36,413 nt of DNA, taken from positions 1-36,413 of the forward strand of contig JAKSYS010000636.1 of the NCBI GenBank assembly GCA_022925895.1, given 5' to 3'. How positions within the stretch are numbered: position 1 is the stretch's first letter; every line of letters starts with the position of its first letter. Made by a program: the position numbers and the translations under genes. Shown here in pieces: positions 1 to 10,353 of this stretch. The notes under the pieces were generated by a model. That model was not told the origin of the DNA, searched no databases, and worked only from the letters and a program-made list of their open reading frames with translations. The DNA is from Fragilaria crotonensis (lineage: Eukaryota > Bacillariophyta > Fragilariophyceae > Fragilariales > Fragilariaceae).

Positions 1-82
1 TGCCTTCGTGGCGAGCATTTTGGTGAACAAAAGCACCTGCGGATCCTTAACAATCAGACGCGAATTAGCTCTCAGCACTACG

Positions 83-3000
83 ATGAGTTTCTTTACATCC
101 AAGGAAACGAAATTGATTGAGAATGCCGAAAACGGTAATCTTGACAATGTTCTTGGCCTCTTGCGTAGAGGGGCAAACGTGAACGCCAAGGGCGGATACG
201 GCTACACAGCGCTCAGCTGGGCGAGCAGGAAGGGCCATTTAGAAGTGGTTCGTGTTTTATTAAATCAGGGTAGTTTGGATGCAAATATCAAGAATAATGA
301 CGGCAGCACAGCTCTCATCTGTGCAAGCGCGTACGGCCATTTGGAAGTGGTTCGCGCGTTGTTGAATTACGAGGGGGTCGATGTGAATTCCAAGGACAAT
401 TTCGGCGACTCAGCTCTCATCCTTGCAATCTTCAATGGCCATTTGGAAGTAGTTCGTGCATTATTGCATCATAAAGGGGTGGATGTGAATGTCAAAAATG
501 ATAGTGGCGACTCAGCACTTGATTGGGCTCGTAAGGTGAAAAATTATGAGATTGCACTTCTCGTGCAGGAACGCATGGAAGGTGAGAAGCGTCGCGAGGA
601 GGAAACGCAGAATCAACTCAAGGAAAGGAGCTTGATTCAGAATGCTGAAAACGGTAATCTTGACCAGGTTCTTGACCTCTTGAAATGGGGGGCAAACGTG
701 AATACCCACGATCAATATGGCAACACGGCTCTTATTTGGGCAAGCTCTAATAGCCATTGGGAAGTTGTTCGTGCGTTATTGAATCACAAAGCGGTAAATG
801 TGAATATCAAAAATAATCAAGGCTACACAGCTCTCATCGGTGCGTGCAGTACTGGTCCTTTGGAAGTGGTTCGTGCATTATTGAACCACAGAGGGGTGGA
901 TGTGAATATCAAAACTAATGATGGCAGTACAGCTCTCATCTGGGCAAGCAGGAAGGGACATTTAGAAGTGGTTCGTGTTTTACTAAATCACGATGGTTTG
1001 GATACGAATGTCAAGAACAATGATGGCTGCACTGCTCTTGATTGGGCTCGGAAGGTGAAAGATCATCTTGTTACACGCGTCTTGTTGGAACACATAGAAG
1101 GTGAGAAGCGTCGTACGATGCGCCTTGAGGAGGAAGAGCGAAATCGACGCAAGGATACGAAATTGATTCAGAATGCTGAAAACGGTAATCTCGACCAGGT
1201 TCTTGACCTTTTGAAAGGGGGGGCTAATGTGAATGCCCACGATCAATATGGCAGCACAGCTCTCATCTGCGGAAGCGCGCACGGCCATTTGGAAGTGGTT
1301 CGTGCGTTATTGAATCACAAGATGGTGGATGTGAATAGCAAGACTAATCATGGCTACACAGCTCTCATCTGGGCAAGCTGGAATGGCCCTTTGGAAGTGG
1401 TTCGTGCGATATTGAACCACGAAGCGGTTGATGTGAATACGAGGACTAACAATGGCTACACAGCTCTCATCTGGGCAAGCTGGAGTGGCCCTTTGGAAGT
1501 GGTTCGTGCATTATTGAACCATAAAGGTGTGGATGTGAATATCAAGGCTAATAATGGCAACACAGCTCTCATCTGTGCGAGCAGCAATGGCCCTTTGGAA
1601 GTGGTTCGTGCATTATTGAACCACAAAGGGGTGGATGCGAATATCCAGACTAATGACGGCAACACAGCTCTCATCTGGGCAAGCAGGAAGGGCCATTTGG
1701 AAGTGGTTCGTGAGTTATTGAATCACGAAGGGGTGGATGTGCACATCAAGACTAATGATGGCAGCACAGCTCTCCAAATGGCTCGCAAGGAGAAACATTA
1801 TGATATTGCTCGTCTCTTGCGTGAACACGTGGAAGGTGAAAAGCTTCGCTTGGAGGAAGAGCAGAGGTGTCGCGAGGAGGATGAGCGGGATCGACGCAGG
1901 GATGCTGAACGTAAACAGGCTTTGGAAGAGACTCGCCATCGACAGGACTTGTTGAATAGAAGGCCTGAAGAAAGCGAGCTGAGCATCGAGTGGCTGACGA
2001 CCCCCCATATCGGAACGAGAAGGGCCCTTCAAGCGATGACGCCGAGATCGAACAAGACCGAAGCAAGCTTCTCCATGTGATGAGGACAACCTCTGCTGAT
2101 CCTGTGGAACTCTCCTTGGAGTACATCGAGCGATGCATAAAGAAGGACCACAAACTTGGATCGGGTGCCTATGGCGATGTTTTCTTGGCGGAAGATTGTC
2201 ATCTGCCAAAGAAGTTTGCAGTGAAAATGATTAGTCCCTAAATGTGATCAGGATACTATCGAGGAAATTCGCAAAAGCTTTCGGACGGAACTGTCGGTAA
2301 GTTCTGTATTGAGTGTTGTCTTTACTCAGCCGCAGCAATGATACGCTTCAAGAACTTGGACGTCTTCTTACGGCGTATTTCGTTCACTATAAACAGACTC
2401 TAAAGAGATTCCGGCATCCCAACATAATCACCTTGTATGGATACAGTTTAAACGTTGACAGTACACAGCAGTGCTTGGTGTATGAATATGCCGCTCATGG
2501 CTCCCTCGCTGGCTTTATTGCCGATGACGGCAACAGAGCCCGCTTGTCTGCGGATATTCGATTGTCCATGATGTTCGAATTGGCCAGAGCACTACACTTT
2601 TTACACACTGGTGGGTGCAAGGTGTCAGGCAAGAGTTGGAAAGTGTTTCATCGCGATATCAAGAGTGCGAACATTTGTCTTGCGGAAGATTTCACTCCCC
2701 GGCTGATCGATTGTGGGCTGGCCAAATTTGTACCTGACGACAACCCCAATGTTACTCCGGGGGCTGTCACTCCATCTGTGAAGAGCACAACCGGCGGGGC
2801 ATTTGGAACTCCTGGGTACATGTGCCCTGAGTATGTCAGGAAGAAGACTAGGGGCCTTCCATGTCCCTATATCGCCGCGTATGATGTGTATTCCATTGGC
2901 GTGGTCTTGGTTGAGCTAATTTTGGGATGCTTGAATGGAGGGCATTCGACGCGAAGTGGCACTCAATTCCTTGACGTGTTTGAGATGTATGTCAAGGATG

Positions 3001-4030
3001 AGCGTGATCGGCCGATTGTCGATGGGTGGGAAAAGCTTATGCGTGATGCTGATCCGACCATCATCTGGAATCCAGCGTCTTTAGAATTAGTTTGCAAGGC
3101 TGCTGTTCGATGCATGGCTCCTTTCTCTGACGAAAGGTTGAGCACGAAGGATCTCCTCGATGAGCTCAGAGATGCAATCATCAGTTTGAATACCTACGCA
3201 GGCATTCTACCTCCGGAGACGGTAAACGCAGAAGTCAGCGGCCCATGTTGTGATATCTGCAACAACTATCGCACGACTATAACGTGCAGTGAAGGACATG
3301 CGCTGTGCACTACTTGTATCGGGACAAGCTTGGTGATGACAGCGGATGTCAACTTTTGTGCCTGATTGAGGAGTGCTCAAGCCAGCCATTCCAAGAGGAA
3401 GATCTGTATGGGTGCATTCCTGCTGAGACGTACAAACGATACGTTGAAAAACGAGCTGAGAGGAAGACATTTGACAGATGGATCCTCCGATTTGAATCGC
3501 AATTCGCTGGTTTCCAATCCGAACTTTTGGGCGATGTGCATGCCATCAAGAAGGACGTCCAAAAAGTGGCAATTGTGGTGGACGATGTCAAGAAGGGCGT
3601 GGACGAAAGTATTGCACGGCTACAGAACTTGGCGAAAGGACTGGACCGGTCATTGGCAGCGCTAGCGCTACTGTCAGCGAGTCAGTTCAAGGAGTGTCCG
3701 AATCTTGTCTGGGTGGCTCCTATATTAGTTGAGAAGAAATACCTGAGAAATCCAAGGAAGTGGTGCACACAAAGGTACAGCGTCGTTTTTATCTGTGCAC
3801 ACTCGGGTGAAGCAGGGCACGAGCCCTTTGAGATTGAGATGCCTCGAGGCTGGATTGCGAAGATTGCACCTTGGCTGGAATTATGCCGTAAGCTACTCAC
3901 ACGCCCACGCGAAGGCTGGCGATACCTACGCATCCCTTGTGTTCAAGTACGAAGATTAGTTTGCAACGTTCTGAGAATAACGACGAGCAGTGCCTTGGGA
4001 CTCGTCGAAGCTCTCCCCTTGGAACAGTAG
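83..4030 (+). pseudogene. Ankyrin-kinase-RING family gene A, frameshifted
   Basis: The ATG at 83 is preferred because it precedes the first ankyrin repeat as in copies B and D; the frame is also open to the window edge. About 17 ankyrin repeats of 34 residues (83-1850) fall in three blocks, each starting with a near-identical ENGNLDQVLDLL module and ending in a charged EGEKRR coil. The kinase follows: GSGAYG loop and AVK lysine (2158-2230), an intron at 2297-2396, then HRDIKSAN, DCG and CPEY. The C-terminus has a RING-like C-x2-C...C-x3-H-x2-C-x2-C finger (about 3245-3320) and a further coiled or helical region. Compared with B, frames break three times: between 1969 and 2000, at about 2236-2242 (a stop follows the AVK segment), and at about 3320 (one base lost in the RING). 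The kinase therefore cannot be read in one piece. Family known: TKL/Pelle-like kinases; the role in ubiquitin ligation or innate-type sensing is inference. Confidence 0.85.
2297..2396 (+). other. Intron of gene A (100 nt, phase 0)
   Basis: It begins GTAAGTTCTGT directly after the codons for TELS and ends in ACAG before TLKRFRHPN. The position and phase are identical to the introns of copies B and C, and the donor 11-mer is shared by all three. Splicing is inferred from the protein alignment across the junction. Confidence 0.8.
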
Positions 4031-4366
4031 CAGCGCATCACGAAGGCATCGGAGGCTCGCATGAGCGTTTCGGCCATGGGAGAGCACATGGAGGGTGCCA
4101 TTAGTAAAAATGGCACGCATGGGAAAGGTCGATGACCCTTCCTTCGGCTGCTAGAGGCCAATTCGACTCTGGCATAAATGAGGCTCCTTGATAGATCAGC
4201 AAGATCGAGCATTGAAGGAAGAGACGACGAGCATTTCGATCTGGAGACGATGGAAATTGAAGCGGAACGCAATGGAGAAACGGCCCCGTGGGCCAATCCA
4301 AATGCTCCCGACGATGTCATGCCTGAATTTGATGCCAATAGTAGAATTCCAATTGGAGGTATTTAA
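4031..4366 (+). pseudogene. Decayed C-terminal extension of gene A
   Basis: The reading frame that follows the RING finger of gene A (3305-4027) continues here but is cut by in-frame stops at 4028, 4133 and 4175. The pieces between the stops have coding-like composition; the last is an acidic stretch (4178-4366) ending in a PIGGI tail. The preceding segment (about 3690-3880) contains a hydrophobic-aromatic stretch (VFICAHSGEAGHEPFEIE) that resembles C-terminal regions of some large stramenopile signalling proteins; I cannot name the domain. Copies B and C lose this part through another frameshift, so A preserves the longest version. It could also be 3' flank that is open by chance. Confidence 0.45.
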
Positions 4367-4894
4367 CAGGTCGTTGTGTGCGTGATTGTGTACCGGTATT
4401 GAAAAAGGAACTCATCTGGGGAGTGGAAATCGATTGGGTTAATGAGATGCATCAGTCATAGCCAAGTACGCGAGTGTAGTTGTGGTGCTGTCTCAATGTT
4501 ATAATCGAAGTTCGCTTCGTAGCACGGTGGGCCCTGAACCTACCGTGATGCTCTTATTCCGAAGCATACCTAGAATACTGGAGATCAACCAACGCAGTCA
4601 ATAAAACCTTGATATAAATCAAAGGGATTGTTTCGCCAGAATGGTCACGAAAACCTTTGTTTCTGTTCCTTTCCTGTTCTCCTGAGTTTCTTGCAATTGC
4701 ATTCGCCTTGACTACGTCTGCCCAGGTATCAAATTTCCGTGAGTCTCCGCCAGTACCTCTTCTTCCAGTTACTACGCTCTCAGCTGGCGCATTGGCGACA
4801 CGTGTGCGTTTTGATAAACCAATGACGCGCGGGCTACTCGATTGTCTATTTCCAACACTCTAGAGGTGAGAAAGTTCTACCGGTAGCTCGATTT
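4367..4894. other. Intergenic, no gene seen
   Basis: This stretch separates the gene A remnant from the 3' end of the CS-domain gene. It contains a plus-strand ORF of 68 codons (4657-4863) with a hydrophobic start, but there is no recognisable domain and it lies where the 3' UTR of the minus-strand gene should be. I see no repeat or RNA gene. Confidence 0.5.
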
Positions 4895-5827
4895 TCATTC
4901 TGCGTCGGGAGCAACAGCGGCTCTAGGATGCTTGGGAATCTCCCCACGTGCCATTTTCTCTCGAAACATTGTATGCGCTTCATCCCAAGCCTTCTGAAAT
5001 GGATTGTCAGTCCTAGAGATTGTACTGCTACCATCGTCCACATCAACAGGAACTTGCAGCATGGGTCTATTCCATCGCAATGTCACACCAGCCATGGGAA
5101 CCGCCTTTGGCAGTGTCAACAGAACGTATTTGTGTCCCTCTTTATCATGATCAATCTCCCAATCCAATTCATCATCATCATCGTCTTCGTCGTCAAGTTC
5201 ATTGTAGTGTATCGGATGAGGCAAGTCGCCATGAACGAGAACCTCCTGTGTATTGTTGTTATTCCACAAAATCTGAAAGGAAGCCGTATTGTTGGACCCC
5301 ACAGCTGAATGGCGGTCCTTATAGCTGTATATCTTTCCTTTCCATTGTACCGAAATCGTCTTTGGGACTGCATTCGTCGGAAGTCGAAACCTAAGTGACA
5401 CTGTAGTCCGATCTTGCGACCAATACAATCCATACGAAGGTACGTAACCACCATTTGTAGTCCACGAAGCATCTAGCTCACAAGAAGTGGTGGTGACGGC
5501 AGTTGTTGTTGTTGTTCCTGTGGATCCCTCTTGCGCTGCCGCAGGTTGTTTAGTTGTGTCGTCCTCGATGCTGGCAGTACTAGTATTACTCGCAGTACCA
5601 GGAGCGGTAGCCTTTGGCGATGATGTGACCATGGAAGGGGCTGGACTGCGCTGCTGCTGCTGATTGCTACTGCACGCCTGCTTTTGTGCTTGTGTTTCAG
5701 TTGCTTCTACCAAGAGTGTGCCATCTGCAGTGGTCGTGATACGACTCGGTGCATCCAATCGAGTCACTCTTGGCTGTCTGCTGGCTGTTGTGCCAACGCC
5801 GTCTTGATCCGAGTCAGAGTCCTCCAA
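4895..5827 (-). CDS. CS (p23/NudC-like) domain protein
   Basis: An uninterrupted 310-residue frame without introns. Residues 1-115 are low-complexity Ser/Thr/Gln (a QQQQ run and a TTTTTA tract). Residues about 125-275 fit a CS domain: an opening YGLYWSQDRTTVSLRFRLP strand, a central VLVHGDLPHPI strand, a DWEI strand after an acidic DDEDDDDDEL loop, and a closing YVLLTLPK...RW. The C-terminus (FQKAWDEAHTMFREKM) is a predicted amphipathic helix. CS domains usually mediate Hsp90 or dynein-regulator co-chaperone interactions, so a cytosolic chaperone-partner role is likely but not proven. It is transcribed away from gene B. This is the only probable host gene here that is not in the ankyrin-kinase family, and the acidic insert within the domain is unusual. 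Confidence 0.7.
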   Translation of the reverse strand: MEDSDSDQDGVGTTASRQPRVTRLDAPSRITTTADGTLLVEATETQAQKQACSSNQQQQRSPAPSMVTSSPKATAPGTASNTSTASIEDDTTKQPAAAQEGSTGTTTTTAVTTTSCELDASWTTNGGYVPSYGLYWSQDRTTVSLRFRLPTNAVPKTISVQWKGKIYSYKDRHSAVGSNNTASFQILWNNNNTQEVLVHGDLPHPIHYNELDDEDDDDDELDWEIDHDKEGHKYVLLTLPKAVPMAGVTLRWNRPMLQVPVDVDDGSSTISRTDNPFQKAWDEAHTMFREKMARGEIPKHPRAAVAPDAE

Positions 5828-6241
5828 ATGATCCCATTTGGAATAATCAATACTTTCCTATTACTCTTCCTTTCGACATGATGATAGATGTGCTCAACAA
5901 GTTTTATAATTGATGCAATTTTGTTGAGTATTGTCTTGTTCACATCGTGGTTGGAGAGTTTTTCTTGTTTTGATTTACATCGGGCGGAGATGCTTGTGAA
6001 TGAACTGCTTAGCCGAAGAGGTCTGTCAAATTCAGAGGTATCTTTTCGTCGCTCCGACGTGGACGTACCATATTGCACGTAGGTAAGCCTTCAAAATGGC
6101 GCTAATAGTAGCAACCTACACGTACAACTAGCTAGTAGTGGTACGCCAGGTCTAAAATTTGACCTTGAATTGACGTCCTGTTGCGTCACCTCTGTGAACA
6201 TTCTTTTTCGATGGACACTTCTGTCCGAAGGTGATTGCAAC
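5828..6241. promoter_or_regulatory. Divergent intergenic region between CS gene and gene B
   Basis: These 414 bp lie between the start codons of two divergent genes, so they should hold both promoters and 5' leaders. I see no convincing TATA element or operator. An in-frame upstream ATG for gene B occurs at 6170; the ATG at 6242 is preferred because it aligns with the family N-terminus. The promoter assignment is from position only. Confidence 0.4.
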
Positions 6242-8547
6242 ATGAAGGTAGTTCCAGGAAGGAAACTGTATGAGCAAGCCTGCGAGGGCAACCTCGAACG
6301 GGTTTGTAACCTCTTGCAAAGAGGGGTAGACGCGAACTTCAAAGATGACGAAAATGGGTGTTCAATTCTCAGTGCGGCGAGTTCTTCAGGCGTCGTTGAC
6401 GTAGTTCGTGCTTTATTGGATGACTACAACGTGGATGTAAATAGTAAGGATAACCATGGTCAGACGGCTATCATGATGGCGAGCTGGAATGGTCATGTGG
6501 AAGTGGTTCGTGCTTTATTGGCACACCCAGGGGTAGATGCGAGTATCCAGAGTCATCTTGGCTGGTCAGCGCTAATCTACGCCAGCACATTCGACAAATT
6601 GGAAGTCGTCCGTGCCTTATTGGATCACGAAGGCGTTGATGTGAATGCCAGAGATGAAGCTGGTGACACATCTCTCATCTTGGCTAGCAGGAATGGCCAT
6701 GTAGACGTGGTTCGCGCATTATTGAAGCACAATCGGGTCGATGTCAATCTCAAGAATCATAAGGGCAAAACAGCTGTTGATGTGGCTCACGACTGTGAGA
6801 AGCATGATGTTGTTCGTTGCCTTGAGGAACACATGGCAAATGAATATGGCGTCATGGCTCTTGATATGGCTCGCGAGAAGAAAGAAGATGACGTTGCACG
6901 TCTCTTGGAGGATCTCATGGCATATGAGCAACAGCGCGTGGAGGAAGAGCAGATGCGCCGTGACGAGGAGGAAGAGCGAAATCGCCGAAAATACGCAGAA
7001 CTTAGACAGGATATGGAAGAGAAGCGCCGTCGACTAGAGTTGCAGACAGCCGACCCCCCTCGTCAAAACGAGAACAGCCCATCTAGGGATGACGCCAAGA
7101 TTGAACAAGATCGAAGCAAGCTTCTTCACGTGATGAATACTTCCAGCGCTAATCCTGTGGAACTCTCCTTGGAGTATATCGAGTCGTGCGTCGAGAAACA
7201 CCACAAGCTTGGATCGGGCGCCTTTGGCGATGTCTTCTTGGCGAAAGATAGCCAACTACAAAAGAAGTTCGCAGTGAAGACCATTAGACTTACTCACTGT
7301 GATCAGGAAATCATCAAGGAGATTCGGCAAATCATTGAGACGGAATTGTCGGTAAGTTCTGTGTTGATTGTTATCATTTGCACATGATCCCGTTTCTAGA
7401 ACGACGACGTCTTCTAACGGCGCACTTTGTGTGATATCACCAGACTCTCAAGACGTACCGGCATCCCAACATTATTGCCTTGTATGGCTACAGTTTGAAT
7501 GCCGACCGTACACAGCAATGCTTGCTGTACGAATATGCCGCTTATGGCTCCCTTGCTGACTTCGTGACTGATGACGGCAACAGAGCTTGCCTTTCTGCAG
7601 GTGTTCGATTGTCCATCATGTTCCAATTGGCAAGAGCTGTTCATTTCTTGCACAATGGTGGTTGCAAGGTGGCAGGTAAAGGTTGGAAAGTTTTTCATCG
7701 CGATATCAAGAGTGCAAACATTTGCCTGGCGGACGATTTCACGCCCCGTTTGATTGATTGCGGGCTGGCTGAATTTGTACCTGACGACAACTCCAACGGG
7801 TCCGTCGCATTGAGCTCAACTGGCGGGCCTGCATTGGGAACTCCTGGATACATGTGCCCAGAGTATCTCAGGAAGAAGGGTCGAGGGCTTCCATGTCCTT
7901 ACATCGCCGCCTTTGATGTGTATTCCATTGGCATTGTCTTGGTAGAGTTAATTTTGGGCTGCTTGAATGCAAGGCCATCGACGCGATACGGCACTCAACC
8001 CCTTGACCTGTTTGCGATGTACGTCCAGGATGATCGAACATTCCAGCGGATTGTCGATGGATGGGCAATGCTGAAGCGTGACGCTGATCCCATCATTGAC
8101 TGGAATCCGGACGCTCTTGAACTAGTTTGCAAGGCTGCCATTCAGTGCATGGCTCCTTTCCCTGAAGAAAGGTTGAGCACGAAGGACCTACTCGATATGC
8201 TCAGAGATGCCATCCTATTGAATACTCATACCGGCACTCAGCATTCCATGGCGGAGAACGCTGTAGACAGCGACGCATGCTGTGTTATTTGCCACAACTA
8301 TCGAGCAGATATACAGTGCAGCGAAGGGCATGCGCTGTGCACAGCTTGTATCGTGGACAAAGTTGGTGATGACAGCGGATGCCAACTTTCGTGCCTTATC
8401 AAGGGGTGTCCCAGCCATCCATTCCGAGACAATGTCCTTAAAAGATTTATTCCTGATGGAACATACAAACTTTACAAGGAAAAACGAACTGGGAGGAAGA
8501 TTTGGGCGAATGTCTCCTCCGATTCGAAGCGCCGTTCGTTGGTTTGA
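6242..8547 (+). CDS. Ankyrin-TKL kinase-RING protein, copy B (spliced)
   Basis: Exons 6242-7351 and 7444-8547 give 737 residues, the only copy in the window open from ankyrins through RING. Order: seven ankyrin repeats (1-235), a charged coiled coil (about 237-290), a conserved linker (IEQDRSKLLHVM), then the kinase: glycine loop GSGAFG (324-329), Lys346 in FAVK, HRD at 455-457 within HRDIKSAN, DCG (475-477) in place of DFG, and Glu510 of the CPE motif. The RING-like finger is C650-x2-C653-x8-C662-x3-H666-x2-C669-x2-C672, followed by C683, C687 and C692, a spacing that recalls the first RING of RBR ligases. The frame ends at RRSLV; after it, sequence homologous to gene A continues out of frame. 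Likely an intracellular Ser/Thr kinase with protein-binding repeats and possible E3 activity. Substrates are unknown. Confidence 0.85.
7352..7443 (+). other. Intron of gene B (92 nt, phase 0)
   Basis: GTAAGTTCTGT donor after TELS and CACCAG acceptor before TLKTYRHPN. Removal joins two frames into a continuous kinase N-lobe between the alpha-C region and the following strand. The same site is used in copies A and C. Confidence 0.85.
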
Positions 8548-8740
8548 ATACCAACTTTCTGGGTAGAAATTCGATGTTCAAGGCATCAAAGAGCATGTCG
8601 AGAGAGACTCTGAAGGGGTGGACAACGTCAAGACTGGCGTCGACGAGTGTAATGCACAGTTGCAGATAACAGTCGATGCCACCACAGACGGATCCTGTTT
8701 TGCAAAACAGCGGAACTACAATATGTGTGAAGTTTGAGTA
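8548..8740 (+). pseudogene. Out-of-frame C-terminal remnant of gene B
   Basis: Directly after the stop, the DNA still aligns with the coding region of gene A downstream of its RING (the LRFESQFAGF region). Here it is split over two other frames: one reads LRFEAPFVGLNTNFLG, the next FDVQGIKEHVE...GVDNVKTGVDE. Copy C shares the same stop and the same break, so the loss predates the B/C split or the stop is the functional end in that lineage. Confidence 0.6.
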
Positions 8741-9126
8741 TGCGAGAAGGGTTGCAGTGCGTGTGAAGTGTGAGGATGCCAGTACTAATGCCTATAATAC
8801 TGGTACTCTAATTTCACGCCACAGAATACTGGTATTCTAATTTCACGCCACACAATCCGCCCCAGGAATAGCCTGGGGCCCTAAAAGTTTGCATGTTCAT
8901 CATTTCATTAATGCATACCCAAGTATACATAAAGAGTATATAGGCACAACGCTGCCAAGATATTCATTTTATATCATGATTCGCCCCAAACGACCATAAA
9001 CGTTGTCGATATCATGTGAGTGCACGTTTCTCGCATTCGCCGGTTCAAGACAGGGATAACTCAGTTCTTGAGTTTCATCTGGCCCTGGCTCCTACTATTA
9101 TGCATACGTCGTACACGAATTGGCTT
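8741..9126. other. 3' flank of gene B, duplicated at gene C
   Basis: No gene is seen. Segments such as CGCCCCAGGAATAGCCTGG (8869 region) recur at 22500-22520 behind gene C, and imperfect similarity continues to about 9015 (and about 22660 behind C). The B/C duplication therefore included several hundred bases of 3' flank. Confidence 0.6.
8799..8858 (+). repeat. Two-copy tandem repeat of about 30 bp
   Basis: The unit ATACTGGTACTCTAATTTCA plus CGCCACA occurs twice in succession with one or two differences. A single degenerate copy is present at the corresponding place behind gene C (about 22470-22495), so the duplication is specific to B. Confidence 0.6.
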
Positions 9127-9266
9127 CCAGGAAGGTCCGGCCGGACTGTCGGAATCGTGGAAAATCCGAGAACACGTGACACATCATAGTAAGAGTATCG
9201 TTCCCACGCTGAGTCGTTTTCAACTGAAAAAAGCAAGGCCGGCGCGTTTATCATGTGGATCATCAT

Positions 9267-9387
9267 CAGTGCAATTCCACTTACCATAAGTGAAATTCCA
9301 CTTACGGTAAGTGAAATTCCACTTACCGTAAGTGGAATTCCACTTACCGTAAGTGAAATTCCACTTACGGTAAGTGGAATTTCACTT
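9267..9387. repeat. Palindrome array I of MITE copy 1
   Basis: Six units of a 16-bp palindrome (consensus AAGTGRAATTYCACTT) start at 9267, 9288, 9309, 9330, 9351 and 9372, an exact 21-bp period with 5-bp spacers such as ACGGT or ACCGT. Each unit is self-complementary or nearly so. Confidence 0.9.
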
Positions 9388-9444
9388 ACTCACAATCCGA
9401 AAGAGACACGTCGTCTACGCAGATCCGTATGAAGACATTTATGT

Positions 9445-9566
9445 AAGTGAAATTTCACTTACGGTCAGTGGAATTCCACTTACGGTAAGTGGAATTTCAC
9501 TTACCCTAAGTGGAATTTCACTTACGGTAAGTGGAATTCCACTGACCGTAAGTGGAATTTCACTTA
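9445..9566. repeat. Palindrome array II of MITE copy 1
   Basis: Six further units start at 9445, 9466, 9487, 9508, 9529 and 9550, again every 21 bp, separated from array I by 57 bp of non-repetitive sequence. Any long ORF across it is only a translation of the repeat. Confidence 0.9.
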
Positions 9567-9710
9567 GCATGAGAATACCTTGCCGGCTCGTTTGGATCAA
9601 CCGTTCCAGCTACAAATATCGCAACACACGTTATTGGAAGCCAGCGTACGTGGAATTACTCCGGTAACGGAGCTTAACGGCTAGAACTTGTTTTGGCCGG
9701 ACCTTCCAGG

Positions 9711-10353
9711 ACGAACGATAGGTTTGCTCGAAGTCACTTATTCATAGTGATTTAACGTCACGCGTCACGAGTGCGCGGCAACGCGCGCATTTAGACGAGC
9801 TCAACAATGGCTGAGACATGACTTTTTACCAAACTACTGATGAAAGATGACGAAATCGCCCAATATGAAGCAAGAATGTTTAGCTTGCAGATTTGTCAAA
9901 TCAACAGTGGGTGAAGTTCTGTAACATGACTAATGGCATTCCATACAGCGTCACAAAATATCAGCAGAATATCAACAACCGATCAATAAATTATCAACTC
10001 ATTGCCAGCTAGCGCAACAAACCGAGACCACCAAACCGTATGATATGCACGTGCTGGACCTCTCCCCCACCCGCCTACTTATCAACAGATTATCAACAAT
10101 TTTTCTACAAAATATCAACAAACCATCAATAAAACATCAACCGATTCTCAACAGAACGTCAATACTGTAGTATGCTCTATTAAAAACATCAACAGATTGG
10201 ACTACCGGTACCAGGTACCGGTACCTAGCAACAAAACATCCACAGTCCACAGCCTATCAACAAAAACTCAGAATACTGCGACAAGGCCGGTGGCGCACAG
10301 CCGGTGCGCATCCGTCGGACTGTACGACATCGATTGCGCCAACGATACGCGAG
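9711..10353. other. AT-rich intergenic stretch with ATCAACA motifs
   Basis: There is no gene. The heptamer ATCAACA occurs seven times between 9900 and 10260, usually preceded by T or A, with variants ATCAATA between. A small nested palindrome of GGTACC units lies at about 10205-10227. Confidence 0.6.

Larger units (their letters stand above)
9127..9710. mobile_element. MITE-like element, copy 1 (empty-site paralogue)
   Basis: It is bounded by 16-bp terminal inverted repeats: CCAGGAAGGTCCGGCC at 9127-9142 and GGCCGGACCTTCCAGG at 9695-9710, with one mismatch as inverted pair. A second copy of the same family spans 11701-18912. The interior contains two palindrome arrays and no real ORF. I see no clear target-site duplication. 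Without a transposase it would be non-autonomous. The superfamily is unassigned. Confidence 0.7.

Noticed and set aside
8-82. Upstream in-frame extension of gene A beginning at a GTG
   Set aside because: Eukaryotic genes start at ATG; the ATG at 83 aligns with the N-termini of the paralogues. The extension is only open flank or the end of something outside the window.
512-1986. Several minus-strand ORFs antisense to the ankyrin repeats
   Set aside because: They are antisense shadows of the repeat codons and repeat with the same period; no domain.
4657-4863. 68-codon ORF with a signal-peptide-like hydrophobic start
   Set aside because: Short, no domain, no homologous feature nearby, and located in the expected 3' UTR of the CS gene.
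5764-6078. 104-codon minus-strand ORF overlapping the start of the CS gene
   Set aside because: It overlaps the well-supported CS-domain frame in another phase and lacks any recognisable motif.
9267-9566. CRISPR-like appearance of regularly spaced repeats
   Set aside because: Repeats are 16 bp palindromes with near-constant 5-bp spacers, in a eukaryote, inside a transposon.
9374-9667. A 97-codon ORF with a repeated SGIPLTVSGISLT pattern
   Set aside because: It is a translation of the 21-bp palindrome arrays (period of seven codons), not a gene.
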